From Pseudonocardiales bacterium (GTDB taxonomy: Bacteria > Actinomycetota > Actinomycetes > Mycobacteriales > QHCD01), in assembly GCA_003244255.1 (NCBI GenBank), contig QHCD01000061.1, positions 1 to 64,000 on the forward strand: 64,000 nucleotides of DNA, given 5' to 3'. Below, one piece after another: positions 1-8,861 of the stretch. Every line of letters starts with the position of its first letter. Within the stretch, counting starts at the first letter, position 1. The notes below the pieces were generated by a model. The model was not told where the DNA came from. It searched no databases and was given only the letters and a program-made list of their open reading frames with translations. The translations under genes were made by a program, and so were the position numbers.

Positions 1-2
1 GC

Positions 3-236
3 TCACCCTTGTGAATAAGCTTCTGTGTCGAAACCATCCGGCAAGAGATGGCTGTAGGTCACCGACCAACCCGCTGGCAAACCATTCGCGGGACGAATGC
101 GGGCCCCGGCCGAAGGCGAGGAACCTCCTGCCGTCCCGGTCGTCACGCTGCCGCAGCTGGTCGCGGTCAGGCACGTCACGCAGCCAAGTAGTAGCCAGGG
201 CAACGGACGTCGCGAGATGCGTCTCATCCTATCCAC
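3..236 (-). CDS. short lipoprotein-like hypothetical (possibly truncated)
   Basis: This 77-residue ORF starts at GTG 236, with an ATG three codons later at 227. It opens with a basic stretch, a hydrophobic core and a lipobox-like LTATSC around residue 28, so a type II signal peptide and a membrane-anchored lipoprotein are likely. The mature part is only about 50 residues of Gly/Ser-rich sequence ending at a TGA at the window edge. That is short for a lipoprotein, so it may be the 5' part of a gene broken by a premature stop. No family was recognised. The surrounding DNA is less GC-rich than the rest of the window, which fits an accessory region. Confidence 0.45.
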   Translation of the reverse strand: MDRMRRISRRPLPWLLLGCVTCLTATSCGSVTTGTAGGSSPSAGARIRPANGLPAGWSVTYSHLLPDGFDTEAYSQG

Positions 237-446
237 CGCCTACTGCTTCGTAAGCATTCCCCAGTTAGCTACCGACGGACTTCCCGGCTCATCCGTCTGG
301 GCTACAACTGGCCGAACGCGCTTGGACTCCGCGCAGCACGTGTCAACGGTTGCCCAAACCATTGCGATTCGCTCCTTTGGGTGTTGCGCGGCCAATGCTG
401 GTGACGACTGGACTGGAAGACGAGAAGCGCAACGGAGGGGCCATGG

Positions 447-821
447 TCAAAGCTTCGCGAGCTCGTACAGCTCAATCAGGTTCCCTTCCAGGTCGGCGAT
501 ATGTGCATCCGTATATCCTTCGTCACTTACGGTTGGGCCATCAAGCACTTCGACTCCCCGTCCTTCTAGGTCGCGCACCGTTTCAGCGATATTCTCCACC
601 TCAACCGAGGGTAGGCAGCGCGATCTAAGTTTGGGATTTCGAACACGCCCCTCGCCGTACAGCGCTATCCTCGCATCGCCCTCCGGCAGACCTAACCAGC
701 CATACTGATCGTCGTCTTCAAGTAATTCGGCACGCAACCCGAGCACTTCTGTGTACCATTTTACTGCAGCCGGCCAGTCGTGCACCTGAATTTCAACGAT
801 CCCTATTCGACGAAGCCCCAT
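447..821 (-). CDS. VOC (glyoxalase/bleomycin resistance) family protein
   Basis: This 124-residue protein has the size and pattern of a single-module vicinal-oxygen-chelate protein. The N-terminus (IVEIQVHDWPAAVKWYTEVLG) matches the usual first beta strand and helix, and the C-terminus (AHIADLEGNLIELYEL) matches the last strands, where a metal-ligand Glu normally lies. Such proteins act as lyases, dioxygenases or drug-binding proteins, and the substrate cannot be predicted here. The ATG at 821 gives a full-length module. It lies just downstream of a decayed transposase and no operon partner is visible. Confidence 0.8.
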   Translation of the reverse strand: MGLRRIGIVEIQVHDWPAAVKWYTEVLGLRAELLEDDDQYGWLGLPEGDARIALYGEGRVRNPKLRSRCLPSVEVENIAETVRDLEGRGVEVLDGPTVSDEGYTDAHIADLEGNLIELYELAKL

Positions 822-1025
822 GACTGGCTGCTCCTCCCTTTTGCCTAGCGGCCCTGCCTAGCTGGATCCGTTCGTTCTCAGGAGCGGGTGCGTCGAGCCA
901 CTCCACCAATTCCTCTTTCGTGCAGACGACTACGCCGCCCAAGCGAACGCCCGGCGCCAATGCTTCGCCGTGTGCATGATCGCGACCTCCTGCCTGTCGC
1001 TGCGAGCATCTGAGGCTTCGCTGGG

Positions 1026-1703
1026 TCAAACAGTAGCTCCTCGATTCGACTCGGGCAAGGAAGGGTTGGTGTCCGTTTTGCAACGATCGGTGAGAGTCGA
1101 CGCACCGACCCACCATCGGCCCCGCGGACGGTCGGTGAGGGTGGGGTCGGCGTGCAGGATGTCCAGCAGCACTTGCCGTTCATCGGCCTTGGCGCCGGTG
1201 AGCGCGAACCCGACCGGCAGGCCGTGCAGGGTGCACAGCAGATGCAGGCGCAAACCCAGAAGAAGCGCGAATGGCTGGCGCAGTAGCCGTACTCGGCCCA
1301 CCCGGCCAGATCCGAGCGTTTCACCGTCTCTGTCGATCGGGCGCATTCCACCGGCGTCGAGTCGACCACCCACACGTCATCGGTGAACACGCTCGTGTCG
1401 CGCGCCAGCACACCGATCAGCCAGCACACCGTGCCGGCTAAGGCCCGCAGCCGTTGTAGCCCGGCTGCTGCGGCAAATACGGAAACCAGCCCCGCAAGTG
1501 GACGTGCGCGTGACGCAGCCAGCGGGCCTCGCTGGTGAACCCCAGCAATGCCTGCATCACCGCCAGCGTCACCAGCTCGGCGTCGCTGATCTTCGGGATG
1601 GCCCGACCCGCGGACGGGCCGGAACCCGTTCCGGAAAGGCCGTCAACAGATCGTCGGCCTTCACCTACCGTGCGGTCACGAGGGTGTCCAGGTCAGCGTC
1701 CAC
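1026..1703 (-). pseudogene. decayed IS982-type transposase
   Basis: Reading leftwards from GTG 1703, the pieces match an IS982-family DDE transposase but sit in several frames. An opening MDADLDTLVTAR is followed at once by an in-frame TAG where the family usually has Tyr. Later segments include ISDAELVTLAVMQALLGF, DDVWVVDSTPVECARS and VKRSDLAGWAEYGYCASHS in one frame (1250-1430). The reading then shifts to LRLHLLCTLHGLPVGFALTG and AKADERQVLLDIL (about 1140-1250). Homology ends near 1130, so the C-terminal third with the last catalytic acid is missing. Another leftward frame in 793-1116 (VVVCTKEELVEWLDAPAPE) may be a scrap of an unrelated gene. Terminal inverted repeats were not identified. 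Confidence 0.8.
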
Positions 1704-1807
1704 GGTGAGCCTCCAAGCTCGACGTCGGGTAAGCAACGCCGATCCTGGACACCCTCAACCCACACTTCAGGCCGACACGCGCAAGATCACCCCTTGGAAT
1801 TAGTCAT

Positions 1808-2149
1808 CTAGGGACGGTCTACGACATCGGGTGGATGCTGTGCCTCGCGGCGCTGCTGGTCCTGATGTGGCGCCGGATGCGCGGGCGGTGACGCCCACGG
1901 GGCGCCGCCCTCCTCCGCCGGCGCTTCCGTACGCCGGTAGAAGGCGCGATTGTCCATCAGGCTGGCGAACCGCGCGGCGCTGAACGTCGATCCGTAAAGG
2001 CGTACCGACCGGCGAGCCCGGAGGCGGACCAGCAGCACGGCCACGGCGAGGACCATCACGACGCCGATGCCGATGGCGGCTGGCACGGCGCTGCGCGCGT
2101 CGAGAGCCAAGGCGCGACCCGCCAGCGGTTGGGCTGCCACGGGCCACAT
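1808..2149 (-). CDS. small membrane protein, function unknown
   Basis: This is a 113-residue reading frame with one clear membrane segment (AAIGIGVVMVLAVAVLLVRL, about residues 25-44). A basic stretch follows, then a hydrophilic Pro/His/Gln-rich tail, so a single-pass protein with a cytosolic C-terminus is likely. It starts 19 bases after the PucR stop on the same strand and could be the last gene of the one-carbon operon. No strong ribosome binding site precedes ATG 2149, and another frame is open across the same bases, so it may not be real. No family was recognised. Confidence 0.4.
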   Translation of the reverse strand: MWPVAAQPLAGRALALDARSAVPAAIGIGVVMVLAVAVLLVRLRARRSVRLYGSTFSAARFASLMDNRAFYRRTEAPAEEGGAPWASPPAHPAPHQDQQRREAQHPPDVVDRP

Positions 2150-2168
2150 CGTCGCACGCGCGAAGCCA

Positions 2169-3491
2169 TCACCCAGGGCCTGAATGCGTGACCCGCGGCG
2201 GCGGGCGGTAGTACTCGACGATCTTCACGGCGACGTGCGCGGCCAGCCGGTCGTCGGGGTCCGCCAGGTTGAGGCCGGTCAGTACCTCGATCCGGCGCAC
2301 CCGGTACGCGACCGTGTTGGCGTGTACGTGCAGCCGCTCGCCGGCGTGCTTCATGCTTCCCTTACAGCGCAGGTATTCTGACAGCGTTGGTAACAGGTCG
2401 AGCTGACGTTCGTCGTCGTAGGCGATGATCGCGCCCAGCACGTCGTCCGCGTAACGCCAGAGCTCGGTCTCGTTGCCGATCCGCAGCAGCAGGCGGTAGA
2501 TGCCCAGATCCTCGTAGCTGACCACCGGATCGTCGTGACCGACCCGCGCCCCCATCTCGGCCGCCTGTTCGGCCTGTCGATAAGCCGCGGGCGCATGCTC
2601 GGCCACCGTCGTCGGCTCCGACAGGCCGGCGCGGACCCGGCCGGTGCCGCCGTTGCGCCGCAAGACGTCGACGATCAGCCGTCGCGGGTCGGTCGCCACG
2701 TCATCGGGTACCAGCGCGACCACGGCGCCGTCGCGGACCACGGCGATCGGTCCGACGACGTCGCCCGAGAGCCCTGCCGCAAGGCGATCGGCGAGCCGAG
2801 CACCGGCAGGTGCACCCGTGTCGTCCGCGATCCGTAACAGGGCGACGCAGAACGGCGCCGCGGCGAGACCGGCCGCGCGCGCCTTCTGCCGGGCGTCGTC
2901 GGTGTCGACGAAGTGTCCCGACAGCAGGGCCTCGACGACGGCGCGGCGGTACCGGAGTCCGAGCTCGGTGCTGGTGCGCTCGTGTGCGAGGGTCAGCGCG
3001 AACAGTGGCGCGGCGTAGGTCGTGGTAAGCAGGTCGAGATCGTCAGACATCGACTGACCCGAAACGTCGTCGAGCACCAGCAGGTAGCCGAGGGGCCGGT
3101 CCTCGACGACGATGGGGGCGACCAGGAATCCCTGCGACAGAAGCGATCCGGGTACCGCGGGCACCCGCAGCGGCCGGCGTTCACCGGCGAGCGCCTGCAT
3201 CAGCCGGGCGACGCTCGGATCACGCTGGCTCCAGGTCGGCGACCCGTCGACAGCCCCCGCTTGTGCGCGCGGCGTGAAGGCCGCGTCCAGCAAGACGATC
3301 GTGCGGCCGACGAGAGCGGCGTAAGCGGTGGTCAGTTCGGCTGGGCCCACTCCGCGCAGCGCCGCATCCGCCAGCTGATCGTGCACCTCGGCGATCCGGG
3401 AGTACTGGGCAGCCATCGGGGCGCCGGGCGCCGACCGCTGTCGCGGGCGAGCCGGCTCGCCGTCCACCCTCGCGGGTTTCTTGGCGGTCAT
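2169..3491 (-). CDS. PucR/CdaR-type helix-turn-helix regulator
   Basis: This is a 440-residue transcriptional regulator. A variable sensory region (about 30-180) precedes a central GGDEF-like CdaR region (about 200-320). The C-terminal PucR HTH (about 370-430) carries LLPTLSEYLRCKGSMKHAGE and LHVHANTVAYRVRRIEVLTG, typical of HTH_30 proteins. Such regulators often activate neighbouring catabolic operons in response to a metabolite. Its ATG overlaps the stop of the upstream methyltransferase/MTHFR gene by 4 bases (ATGA), so it is translated as part of the one-carbon operon and is probably its dedicated regulator. The ligand is unknown. Confidence 0.88.
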   Translation of the reverse strand: MTAKKPARVDGEPARPRQRSAPGAPMAAQYSRIAEVHDQLADAALRGVGPAELTTAYAALVGRTIVLLDAAFTPRAQAGAVDGSPTWSQRDPSVARLMQALAGERRPLRVPAVPGSLLSQGFLVAPIVVEDRPLGYLLVLDDVSGQSMSDDLDLLTTTYAAPLFALTLAHERTSTELGLRYRRAVVEALLSGHFVDTDDARQKARAAGLAAAPFCVALLRIADDTGAPAGARLADRLAAGLSGDVVGPIAVVRDGAVVALVPDDVATDPRRLIVDVLRRNGGTGRVRAGLSEPTTVAEHAPAAYRQAEQAAEMGARVGHDDPVVSYEDLGIYRLLLRIGNETELWRYADDVLGAIIAYDDERQLDLLPTLSEYLRCKGSMKHAGERLHVHANTVAYRVRRIEVLTGLNLADPDDRLAAHVAVKIVEYYRPPPRVTHSGPG

Positions 3492-5437
3492 GCCGTGTCC
3501 CTTGCCGCGACCAGCGACCGCACCAGGCCCACCGCCTCGGCGGCGCGCTCATAGGACAACCGGACGACCACGCCCGCGGCGAGACCGCCGAGCACCGCCA
3601 CCATCTCCAGGGCTCGCTTCGTCGCCGCGGCGGGTGTCTGCGCACCCGCGACGACCGAGGGCGCGCTGACGACGCCCGGTGTCTCGCGGCTCTGGGCCCG
3701 CAGCAGCCGCTGATCGGCGTGCGGAGCGATGCTGACCAGTACTGGCACGACGACGCCGCGGTCGCGCAGCAGCGAGAGCATCCGGCCGGCGCGGTGGGCG
3801 TCGTAGACGACGTCGGTCACCAGGAAGTGCGCGCCCGCCCGGACCTTCGCCAGTGCGCGATCGACCTCCGTCCCGACGTCGAGCGCCGCCGTGCGGATGC
3901 CCGCGCCGACCACGAACCGGGTGGCATCGCGGATGGCGACGCCGTGACAGTCGACACCGACGTTGAGGCCCGCAAGCAGCGAGATCAGCCCGAGCGAGTC
4001 GACCGTCGTCTGCATGCCAGCGTCCGGGTAGTCGCCCGCGACCCGCGCCGATCCGGTTCGGCAGATCACCGTGCGCAACCCGAGAGCGTGCGCGCCGAGC
4101 AGATCCGCTTGCAGGGCAGGTAATCCGCGATCCACCGCCTCGATCGAGAACATGACCTCGATGCCGACACGCTCACGCGCCACCACTCCGGCCGCCACTG
4201 GCGAGACGCTGGTGCGCGGCGGTTCCGGCTCGGTCACCGCTATCCGATCGGCGCCGGCATCGCGCAGAGCGGCGGCGAGTTCGACGAAGGTGTCGACATG
4301 CTGGTCGCGCGGGGTCGGCAGTCCTGGTACGACGACGAATCGTCCGGGGGGCGGCCACCCAGCCAGGTCGCGGGCCGGGTGCTCCGCTGGCGCGGGCGGG
4401 ACCAGGCGCAGTCCGCGCGAGCGGCTCGGCGGAATGCGGACAGCAGGACCCATGCCGTCCAGGGCCGACGCGATGGCACGCACGTGGGCCGGCGTGGTGC
4501 CGCAGCAGCCGCCGATCAAGGTCGCGCCAGAGGCGACGAACCCCGGTGCTGCTTCGCCGAAGTAGCTGGCGTTGCGGGCATAGCGCACCTGGCCGCCGAG
4601 CCGCCGCGGCACACCGGCATTCGGCTGCACTGACACCGGAAGGCTGGTCGCCGCGGCGAACTCGGCGATGACGTCGTGCAGCGCGGCTGGGCCGACCGTG
4701 CAGTTGGCACCGATCGCGGCGACGTCGTAGCCGCCGAGTACCGACGCCGCGGTGGCCGGATCTTCCCCCCGCAGCGTGCAACCGTCGTCGCCGAAGGTCA
4801 ATTGCGCGATCACGGGCAGGTCGCAGGTGGACAGCGCGACCTCCACGGCCTGCACAAGGGATTCGAGGTCGCCGAACGTCTCCAGCACCAGCACGTCGAC
4901 CCAGTCGGCGAGCGCGTCGATCTGCTCGCGCAAGGTGGCCGCACGAGTCTCGGCCGGCACCCGGGTGAGCGCCGGCGCCGACAACGCCGGCCCGACCGAG
5001 CCGGCGACGAGCACCGGCCCGTCTGGGTGCTCGGACGCGGTCTCGGCCGCCTGGCGGGCGAGCCGAGCACCCGCGATGTTGATCTCGGCGACGTTCTCCT
5101 CCAGCCCGCGCTGGCCGAGCCGCAGCCGGTTCGCGTCAAAGGTGTTCGTCTGCAACAGCCGCGCTCCGGCGGCGACGTAGGCCTTGTGCAGGTCGGCGAC
5201 CAGCGCGGGGCGGCTCAGGTTCAGCTCGGACAGCGACCGGTCGAGCGGCACGCCGGCGGTGTGCAGCATCGTCCCCATCGCGCCGTCGCAGACGACGATG
5301 CGCCGGGCGAAGTCCGTGCGGGCTCGTGCGGTGCGACGATCGCCGTCCGGCGCGCGGTGTCCTGTCAACCGGGCACCCGCCTTCCAGCCAGCCGCCCCAG
5401 CGCGGTGCGACGTCGCCCGCGGTATCGGTGCTCTCAC
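3488..5437 (-). CDS. homocysteine S-methyltransferase / methylenetetrahydrofolate reductase fusion
   Basis: Two domains are fused, as in Bacillus YitJ-type proteins. The first (from about residue 45 to 340) is a homocysteine S-methyltransferase with VVCDGAMGTML, and a zinc site from GANC and GGCCGTTP. The second (about 360-649) resembles the MTHFR barrel (TEPEPPRTSVSPVAAG, VICRTGSARVAGDYPDAG). Together they could reduce methylene-THF and pass the methyl group to homocysteine, or act from another methyl donor. GTG 5437 overlaps the stop of a 25-codon ORF (GTGA), which suggests coupling. TTG 5368 is an alternative that would remove a low-complexity N-terminus. It ends in an ATGA overlap with pucR. 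A separate MetF and a core methionine synthase in the same operon duplicate both activities. Confidence 0.85.
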   Translation of the reverse strand: MRAPIPRATSHRAGAAGWKAGARLTGHRAPDGDRRTARARTDFARRIVVCDGAMGTMLHTAGVPLDRSLSELNLSRPALVADLHKAYVAAGARLLQTNTFDANRLRLGQRGLEENVAEINIAGARLARQAAETASEHPDGPVLVAGSVGPALSAPALTRVPAETRAATLREQIDALADWVDVLVLETFGDLESLVQAVEVALSTCDLPVIAQLTFGDDGCTLRGEDPATAASVLGGYDVAAIGANCTVGPAALHDVIAEFAAATSLPVSVQPNAGVPRRLGGQVRYARNASYFGEAAPGFVASGATLIGGCCGTTPAHVRAIASALDGMGPAVRIPPSRSRGLRLVPPAPAEHPARDLAGWPPPGRFVVVPGLPTPRDQHVDTFVELAAALRDAGADRIAVTEPEPPRTSVSPVAAGVVARERVGIEVMFSIEAVDRGLPALQADLLGAHALGLRTVICRTGSARVAGDYPDAGMQTTVDSLGLISLLAGLNVGVDCHGVAIRDATRFVVGAGIRTAALDVGTEVDRALAKVRAGAHFLVTDVVYDAHRAGRMLSLLRDRGVVVPVLVSIAPHADQRLLRAQSRETPGVVSAPSVVAGAQTPAAATKRALEMVAVLGGLAAGVVVRLSYERAAEAVGLVRSLVAARDTA

Positions 5438-5511
5438 CGAATCGTAGCCGCGTATTCCTCGCCCGCGAGCACGGTGGCCCAGGCACGGCCGTCGATGATC
5501 GTCGCGATCAT
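5434..5511 (-). pseudogene. 25-codon ORF resembling a collapsed folD
   Basis: This tiny ORF begins at an ATG overlapping the fchA stop (ATGA) and ends in a TGA overlapping the next GTG (GTGA), so it keeps the translational-coupling geometry of a real operon gene. Its peptide starts MIATIIDGRA, like the FolD N-terminus (..ILDGKA..). It continues WATVLAGEEYAATIR, which resembles the FolD segment LATVLVGDDPAS..YVR that lies about 30 residues further on in intact proteins. The simplest reading is a folD gene (methylene-THF dehydrogenase/cyclohydrolase) reduced by internal and 3' deletions. A short match like this could also be chance. Confidence 0.45.
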
Positions 5512-6122
5512 GCGGTCGTGCCCGCCGCCTGCTGCGCCGCCCGCGCGGCCTGCTCGGCGACGCGGACCGCAGCAGCGGCTCGATCGAGGAGCTCGGGTGG
5601 AAGCTTGCCCGCCCGCACATTGAGCTCGGCCAGCGTCGATGCCGCGCGGGCAGAGCCGGCGGCGAGAAAGCCTGCTGTACAAGCATCTCCGCGCAGGTTC
5701 GGGTTGCCGTCGCGGGCGATGTTCGCGGCGTCGAGCGCGATCCGCCCGGCCGTTTCGGCGATCAGGACCGGCACCGTGGCGGCCTCCGTCCAGGCGGCGT
5801 GCAGCGCCCCGCGACGGCCATCGGGATCGACGTCGCGCGGCGATCGCAGCGCCGCCAGGACCTGGCCGAATGCCCGCCCGTCCCGTTCTGCCAGCTCGGT
5901 CACCTCGCCGCGATGGCCGTCTGATCGCACGGCGATCTGCTCGGCGTCGACGACGTCGCCGGACGCGAACCGCGCCGCCATCGCGACCAGGCTCGCGGCC
6001 ATCGCCGCCGTCATCGCCGCGACCGCGCCGCCGCCCGGCGTCGGTTCCCGCGATGCCACCAGATCCAGGAATCGACCGAGCCGCAGACCGATGAAGCCGT
6101 CGTCATCGGTCCCGCCGTCCAC
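5508..6122 (-). CDS. fchA: methenyltetrahydrofolate cyclohydrolase / formimino-THF cyclodeaminase family
   Basis: This is a roughly 204-residue all-helical protein of the FTCD C-terminal family. The start region (FLDLVASREPTPGGGAVAAM) holds the characteristic PxPGGG folate-site motif, followed by Ala-rich helices (MAASLVAMAARFASGD). Family members interconvert 10-formyl-THF and 5,10-methenyl-THF (FchA of methylotrophs) or deaminate formimino-THF. Its place directly after formate-THF ligase argues for the cyclohydrolase role. No ATG lies near the domain start, and GTG 6122, about 20 bases after the fhs stop, gives a normal length. No histidine-degradation genes are nearby. Confidence 0.82.
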   Translation of the reverse strand: MDGGTDDDGFIGLRLGRFLDLVASREPTPGGGAVAAMTAAMAASLVAMAARFASGDVVDAEQIAVRSDGHRGEVTELAERDGRAFGQVLAALRSPRDVDPDGRRGALHAAWTEAATVPVLIAETAGRIALDAANIARDGNPNLRGDACTAGFLAAGSARAASTLAELNVRAGKLPPELLDRAAAAVRVAEQAARAAQQAAGTTA

Positions 6123-6142
6123 CGAGTTGGCGCCATCGGCGC

Positions 6143-7840
6143 TCAGGACAGACCCACGATCTCGCCGTCGTCGTCGATGTCGATGCGAATGAGCGCGGCC
6201 GCCGTGCCGAGCCCCGGCATCGTCCGGACGTCCCCGCAGATCGGATAGACGAAGCCGGCACCGACCGAGGCCCGCACCTCGCGGACGGGCAGCCGCCATC
6301 CGGTCGGTGCGCCGAGTTTCTTGGGATCGGAGCTGATCGACAGGTGTGTCTTCGCGATGCACACCGGGAGCGAGCCGAAGCCGGCCTGCTCGTAGGTGTC
6401 GAGCGCCTTGGCCGCGGCCGGCGCGTAGTCGACGCCGTCAGCGCCGTACACCCTGGTGGCGACGGTCTCGATCTTGTTCCGCAGGCTCATGTCGTCGGGG
6501 TAGAGCGGCGCGTAGTTCGACGGTTCGTCCGCCGCCTCCGCAACGGCTTCGGCGAGCTCGGTGGCACCACGGCCGCCGTCGGCAAAGTGGGTGCAGACGG
6601 CGGCGCGCGCATCGCAGTCCGCTGCGATCTGCCGGATCGCCTCGTGTTCGGAGGCGTGGTCGGTCGGAAACGCATTGATCGCCACGACCGGTGATACGCC
6701 GTGGATGCGGCAGTTCTCGATCTGCTTGCGCAGGTTCGCGGCCCCGGCGTGCACGTCATCGGTGTTCTCGGCCAGCAGGTCGTCCGACAGCGGCTTGCCG
6801 GCGACGATCTTGTACTTGCCCGAATGTGCCTTCAACGCACGCACGGTCGCGACGACGACGGCAGCGTCGGGGGCCAGGCCCGATGCACGGCACTTGATGT
6901 TGAAGAAGCGCTCAGCGCCCATGTCGGCGCCGAAACCTGCTTCGGTGATGAGGTAATCACCGCCGTGAATGGCGATCCGGTCGGCGACGACGGAGGAGTT
7001 ACCGGTGGCGATGTTGCCGAACGGTCCCGTGTGCACCAGCACCGGCGTGTTCTCCAGCGTCTGCAGCAGGTTGGGCTTGATCGCCTCCCGCAATATCACC
7101 GCCATCGAGCCGGCGGCCCGCAACTGCTCGGCGGTCACCGGTTCGCCGCGGCGCGTGTAGCCGACGACGATGCGTCCGAGCCGCTCGCGCATGTCACGCA
7201 ACGACGTCGCGAGTGCCAGCAGCGCCATCACCTCTGAGGCTGCCGTGATGTCGAACCCCGTCTGGCGGGGCACGCCGTCGGGGCGCCCGCCGAGACCGAG
7301 CACGATGTTGCGCAGGCTGCGGTCGTTGACGTCGAGCACCCGCCGCCAGGTGATGTTGTGCGCGTCCAGCCCGAACTCGTTGCCCTGGTAGAGGTGGTTG
7401 TCGATGACGGCCGAGAGCAGGTTGTGCGCCGCCGTGACGGCGTGCATGTCGCCGGTGAGGTGCAGGTTCAGGATCTCCATCGGTACGACCTGGCTGTAGC
7501 CACCACCCGCCGCGCCGCCCTTGATGCCGAACGTCGGGCCCATCGAGGGTTGCCGCACGGAGACGGTGGCCCGCTTGCCGATGTGCGCGAAGCCCTGTCC
7601 GAGGCCGACGGTGGTCGTGGTCTTGCCCTCGCCGAGGGGGGTGGGCGTCACAGCTGTGACCACGACGTACTTGGCCCTGGGACGGTCCGCGAGCTCGTCG
7701 ATCGCCGCCAGCTTGATCTTCGCCACCGAGTCGCCGTACGGCTCGAGCAGGTGCGCCCCGATGCCCATCGACTCTGCGATCTCGCTGAGCGGCTTGAGGC
7801 TCGCGCCCCGAGCGATCTGCAGATCACCGGGGAACGCCAT
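6143..7840 (-). CDS. fhs: formate-tetrahydrofolate ligase
   Basis: This 565-residue enzyme ligates formate to THF using ATP, giving 10-formyl-THF; the reaction is reversible and can yield ATP. The P-loop TPLGEGKTTTTVGLGQG (about 65-82) and the signature SMGPTFGIKGGAAGGGYSQV (about 99-118) are intact. Later conserved blocks such as TEAGFGADMGAERFFNIKC are also present, and the length is normal. The ATG at 7840 overlaps the adenosine kinase stop (TGATG). Many actinobacteria lack fhs, so it points to deliberate C1 input or output by this operon. Confidence 0.96.
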   Translation of the reverse strand: MAFPGDLQIARGASLKPLSEIAESMGIGAHLLEPYGDSVAKIKLAAIDELADRPRAKYVVVTAVTPTPLGEGKTTTTVGLGQGFAHIGKRATVSVRQPSMGPTFGIKGGAAGGGYSQVVPMEILNLHLTGDMHAVTAAHNLLSAVIDNHLYQGNEFGLDAHNITWRRVLDVNDRSLRNIVLGLGGRPDGVPRQTGFDITAASEVMALLALATSLRDMRERLGRIVVGYTRRGEPVTAEQLRAAGSMAVILREAIKPNLLQTLENTPVLVHTGPFGNIATGNSSVVADRIAIHGGDYLITEAGFGADMGAERFFNIKCRASGLAPDAAVVVATVRALKAHSGKYKIVAGKPLSDDLLAENTDDVHAGAANLRKQIENCRIHGVSPVVAINAFPTDHASEHEAIRQIAADCDARAAVCTHFADGGRGATELAEAVAEAADEPSNYAPLYPDDMSLRNKIETVATRVYGADGVDYAPAAAKALDTYEQAGFGSLPVCIAKTHLSISSDPKKLGAPTGWRLPVREVRASVGAGFVYPICGDVRTMPGLGTAAALIRIDIDDDGEIVGLS

Positions 7841-8826
7841 CAGAGCTGCCCGCCCGCCAGGTGCGGACGGATGTCATCGGCCGCATCCTCGCCGTAGGCC
7901 TCGCTCAGGCGCTTGATGAACTGCTCGTTCTCGAACTCGTACTCCTGCGGGCCGACCGCCTCGAGCGACAGCGTTGCGAGCAGGCAGCCGACCTGCATCG
8001 CGCGTTCTTCGGTGACCCCCCAGGTCGTCGCCGCGAGATATCCGGCACGCAGCGCGTCGCCGACGCCGGTCGGGTCCGACTTGTGCCGTTCGGGCGCGGC
8101 CGGAACCGAGAGCACCTGCTGGCTCTTGCGGGCGATCTCGACGCCCTTCGACCCGAAGGTCGTCACCTGCGCGCCGACGCGGTCGAGGATTTCCTCACGA
8201 TCCCAGCCGGTCTTCTGCTCCAGCAACTCGCGCTCGTATCCGTTGGTGAAGACGTGCGTCGCGCCGTCGATGAGCGCCCGCAAGCCCTCGCCGTCCATCC
8301 GCGCGATCTGCTGCGACGGGTCGGCAGCGAACGGAAATCCTTCCTTGCGGCAGGCCTCGGTGTGCTTGAGCATTGCCTCGGGATCGTCTGGACTGATCAC
8401 CACCAGCTCCAGCTCGTCCACTGTGGACACGATCGAGGTGAGGTCGATCTCCCGCGCCTCGGCCATGGCTCCCGCGTAGAACGACGCGATCTGGTTCTTG
8501 TCGGTGTCGGTTGTGCAGAGGAACCTTGCGGTCTGTTTCGTCTCGGAGATCCGCACCGCCCCGGTGTTGACACCGTGGTCCTCCAGCCACGGGCGGTAGG
8601 ACTCGAAATCCTTCCCCACCGAGCCGACCAGCAGCGGACGCAGGCCCAGCAGGCCCATGCCGAAGGCGATGTTCGCGCCAATTCCGCCGCGACGGATCTG
8701 CAGCTCGTCGACCAGGAACGACAGCGAGATCTCCTCCAGATGCCCGTCGACGAGCTGGTCGCGGAACCGACCTGGAAACTCCATCAGGTTGTCGGTGGCG
8801 ATCGAACCGGTGACGACGATGCTCAT
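7840..8826 (-). CDS. adoK: adenosine kinase (PfkB family)
   Basis: This 328-residue ribokinase-fold kinase closely resembles the mycobacterial adenosine kinase. It begins IVVTGSIATDNLMEFPGRF and contains the AADPSQQIARM region and the catalytic anion-hole motif DPTGVGDALRAGYLAAT (catalytic Asp near residue 256). It phosphorylates adenosine to AMP. Inside a methyl-cycle operon its likely role is to pull S-adenosylhomocysteine hydrolysis forward by removing adenosine; no sahH or metK is visible in the window. It starts 35 bases after the core methionine synthase stop and is coupled to fhs downstream. Confidence 0.92.
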   Translation of the reverse strand: MSIVVTGSIATDNLMEFPGRFRDQLVDGHLEEISLSFLVDELQIRRGGIGANIAFGMGLLGLRPLLVGSVGKDFESYRPWLEDHGVNTGAVRISETKQTARFLCTTDTDKNQIASFYAGAMAEAREIDLTSIVSTVDELELVVISPDDPEAMLKHTEACRKEGFPFAADPSQQIARMDGEGLRALIDGATHVFTNGYERELLEQKTGWDREEILDRVGAQVTTFGSKGVEIARKSQQVLSVPAAPERHKSDPTGVGDALRAGYLAATTWGVTEERAMQVGCLLATLSLEAVGPQEYEFENEQFIKRLSEAYGEDAADDIRPHLAGGQL

Positions 8827-8861
8827 GACGATCCCTTCAGACGACGAGCGCGGCGGCCAAC

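Noticed and set aside
793-1116. Leftward frame with VVVCTKEELVEWLDAPAPE as a real gene
   Set aside because: It overlaps both the VOC start and the transposase remnant, has no start context and matches no family I recognise.
878-1429. Possible intact transposase gene
   Set aside because: Family motifs continue only to about residue 60 in this frame, then jump to another frame. An upstream in-frame TAG also breaks the start.
5368-5508. SAM-type riboswitch upstream of the homocysteine methyltransferase gene
   Set aside because: The gap is short, mostly occupied by the micro-ORF, and no recognisable conserved core was found.
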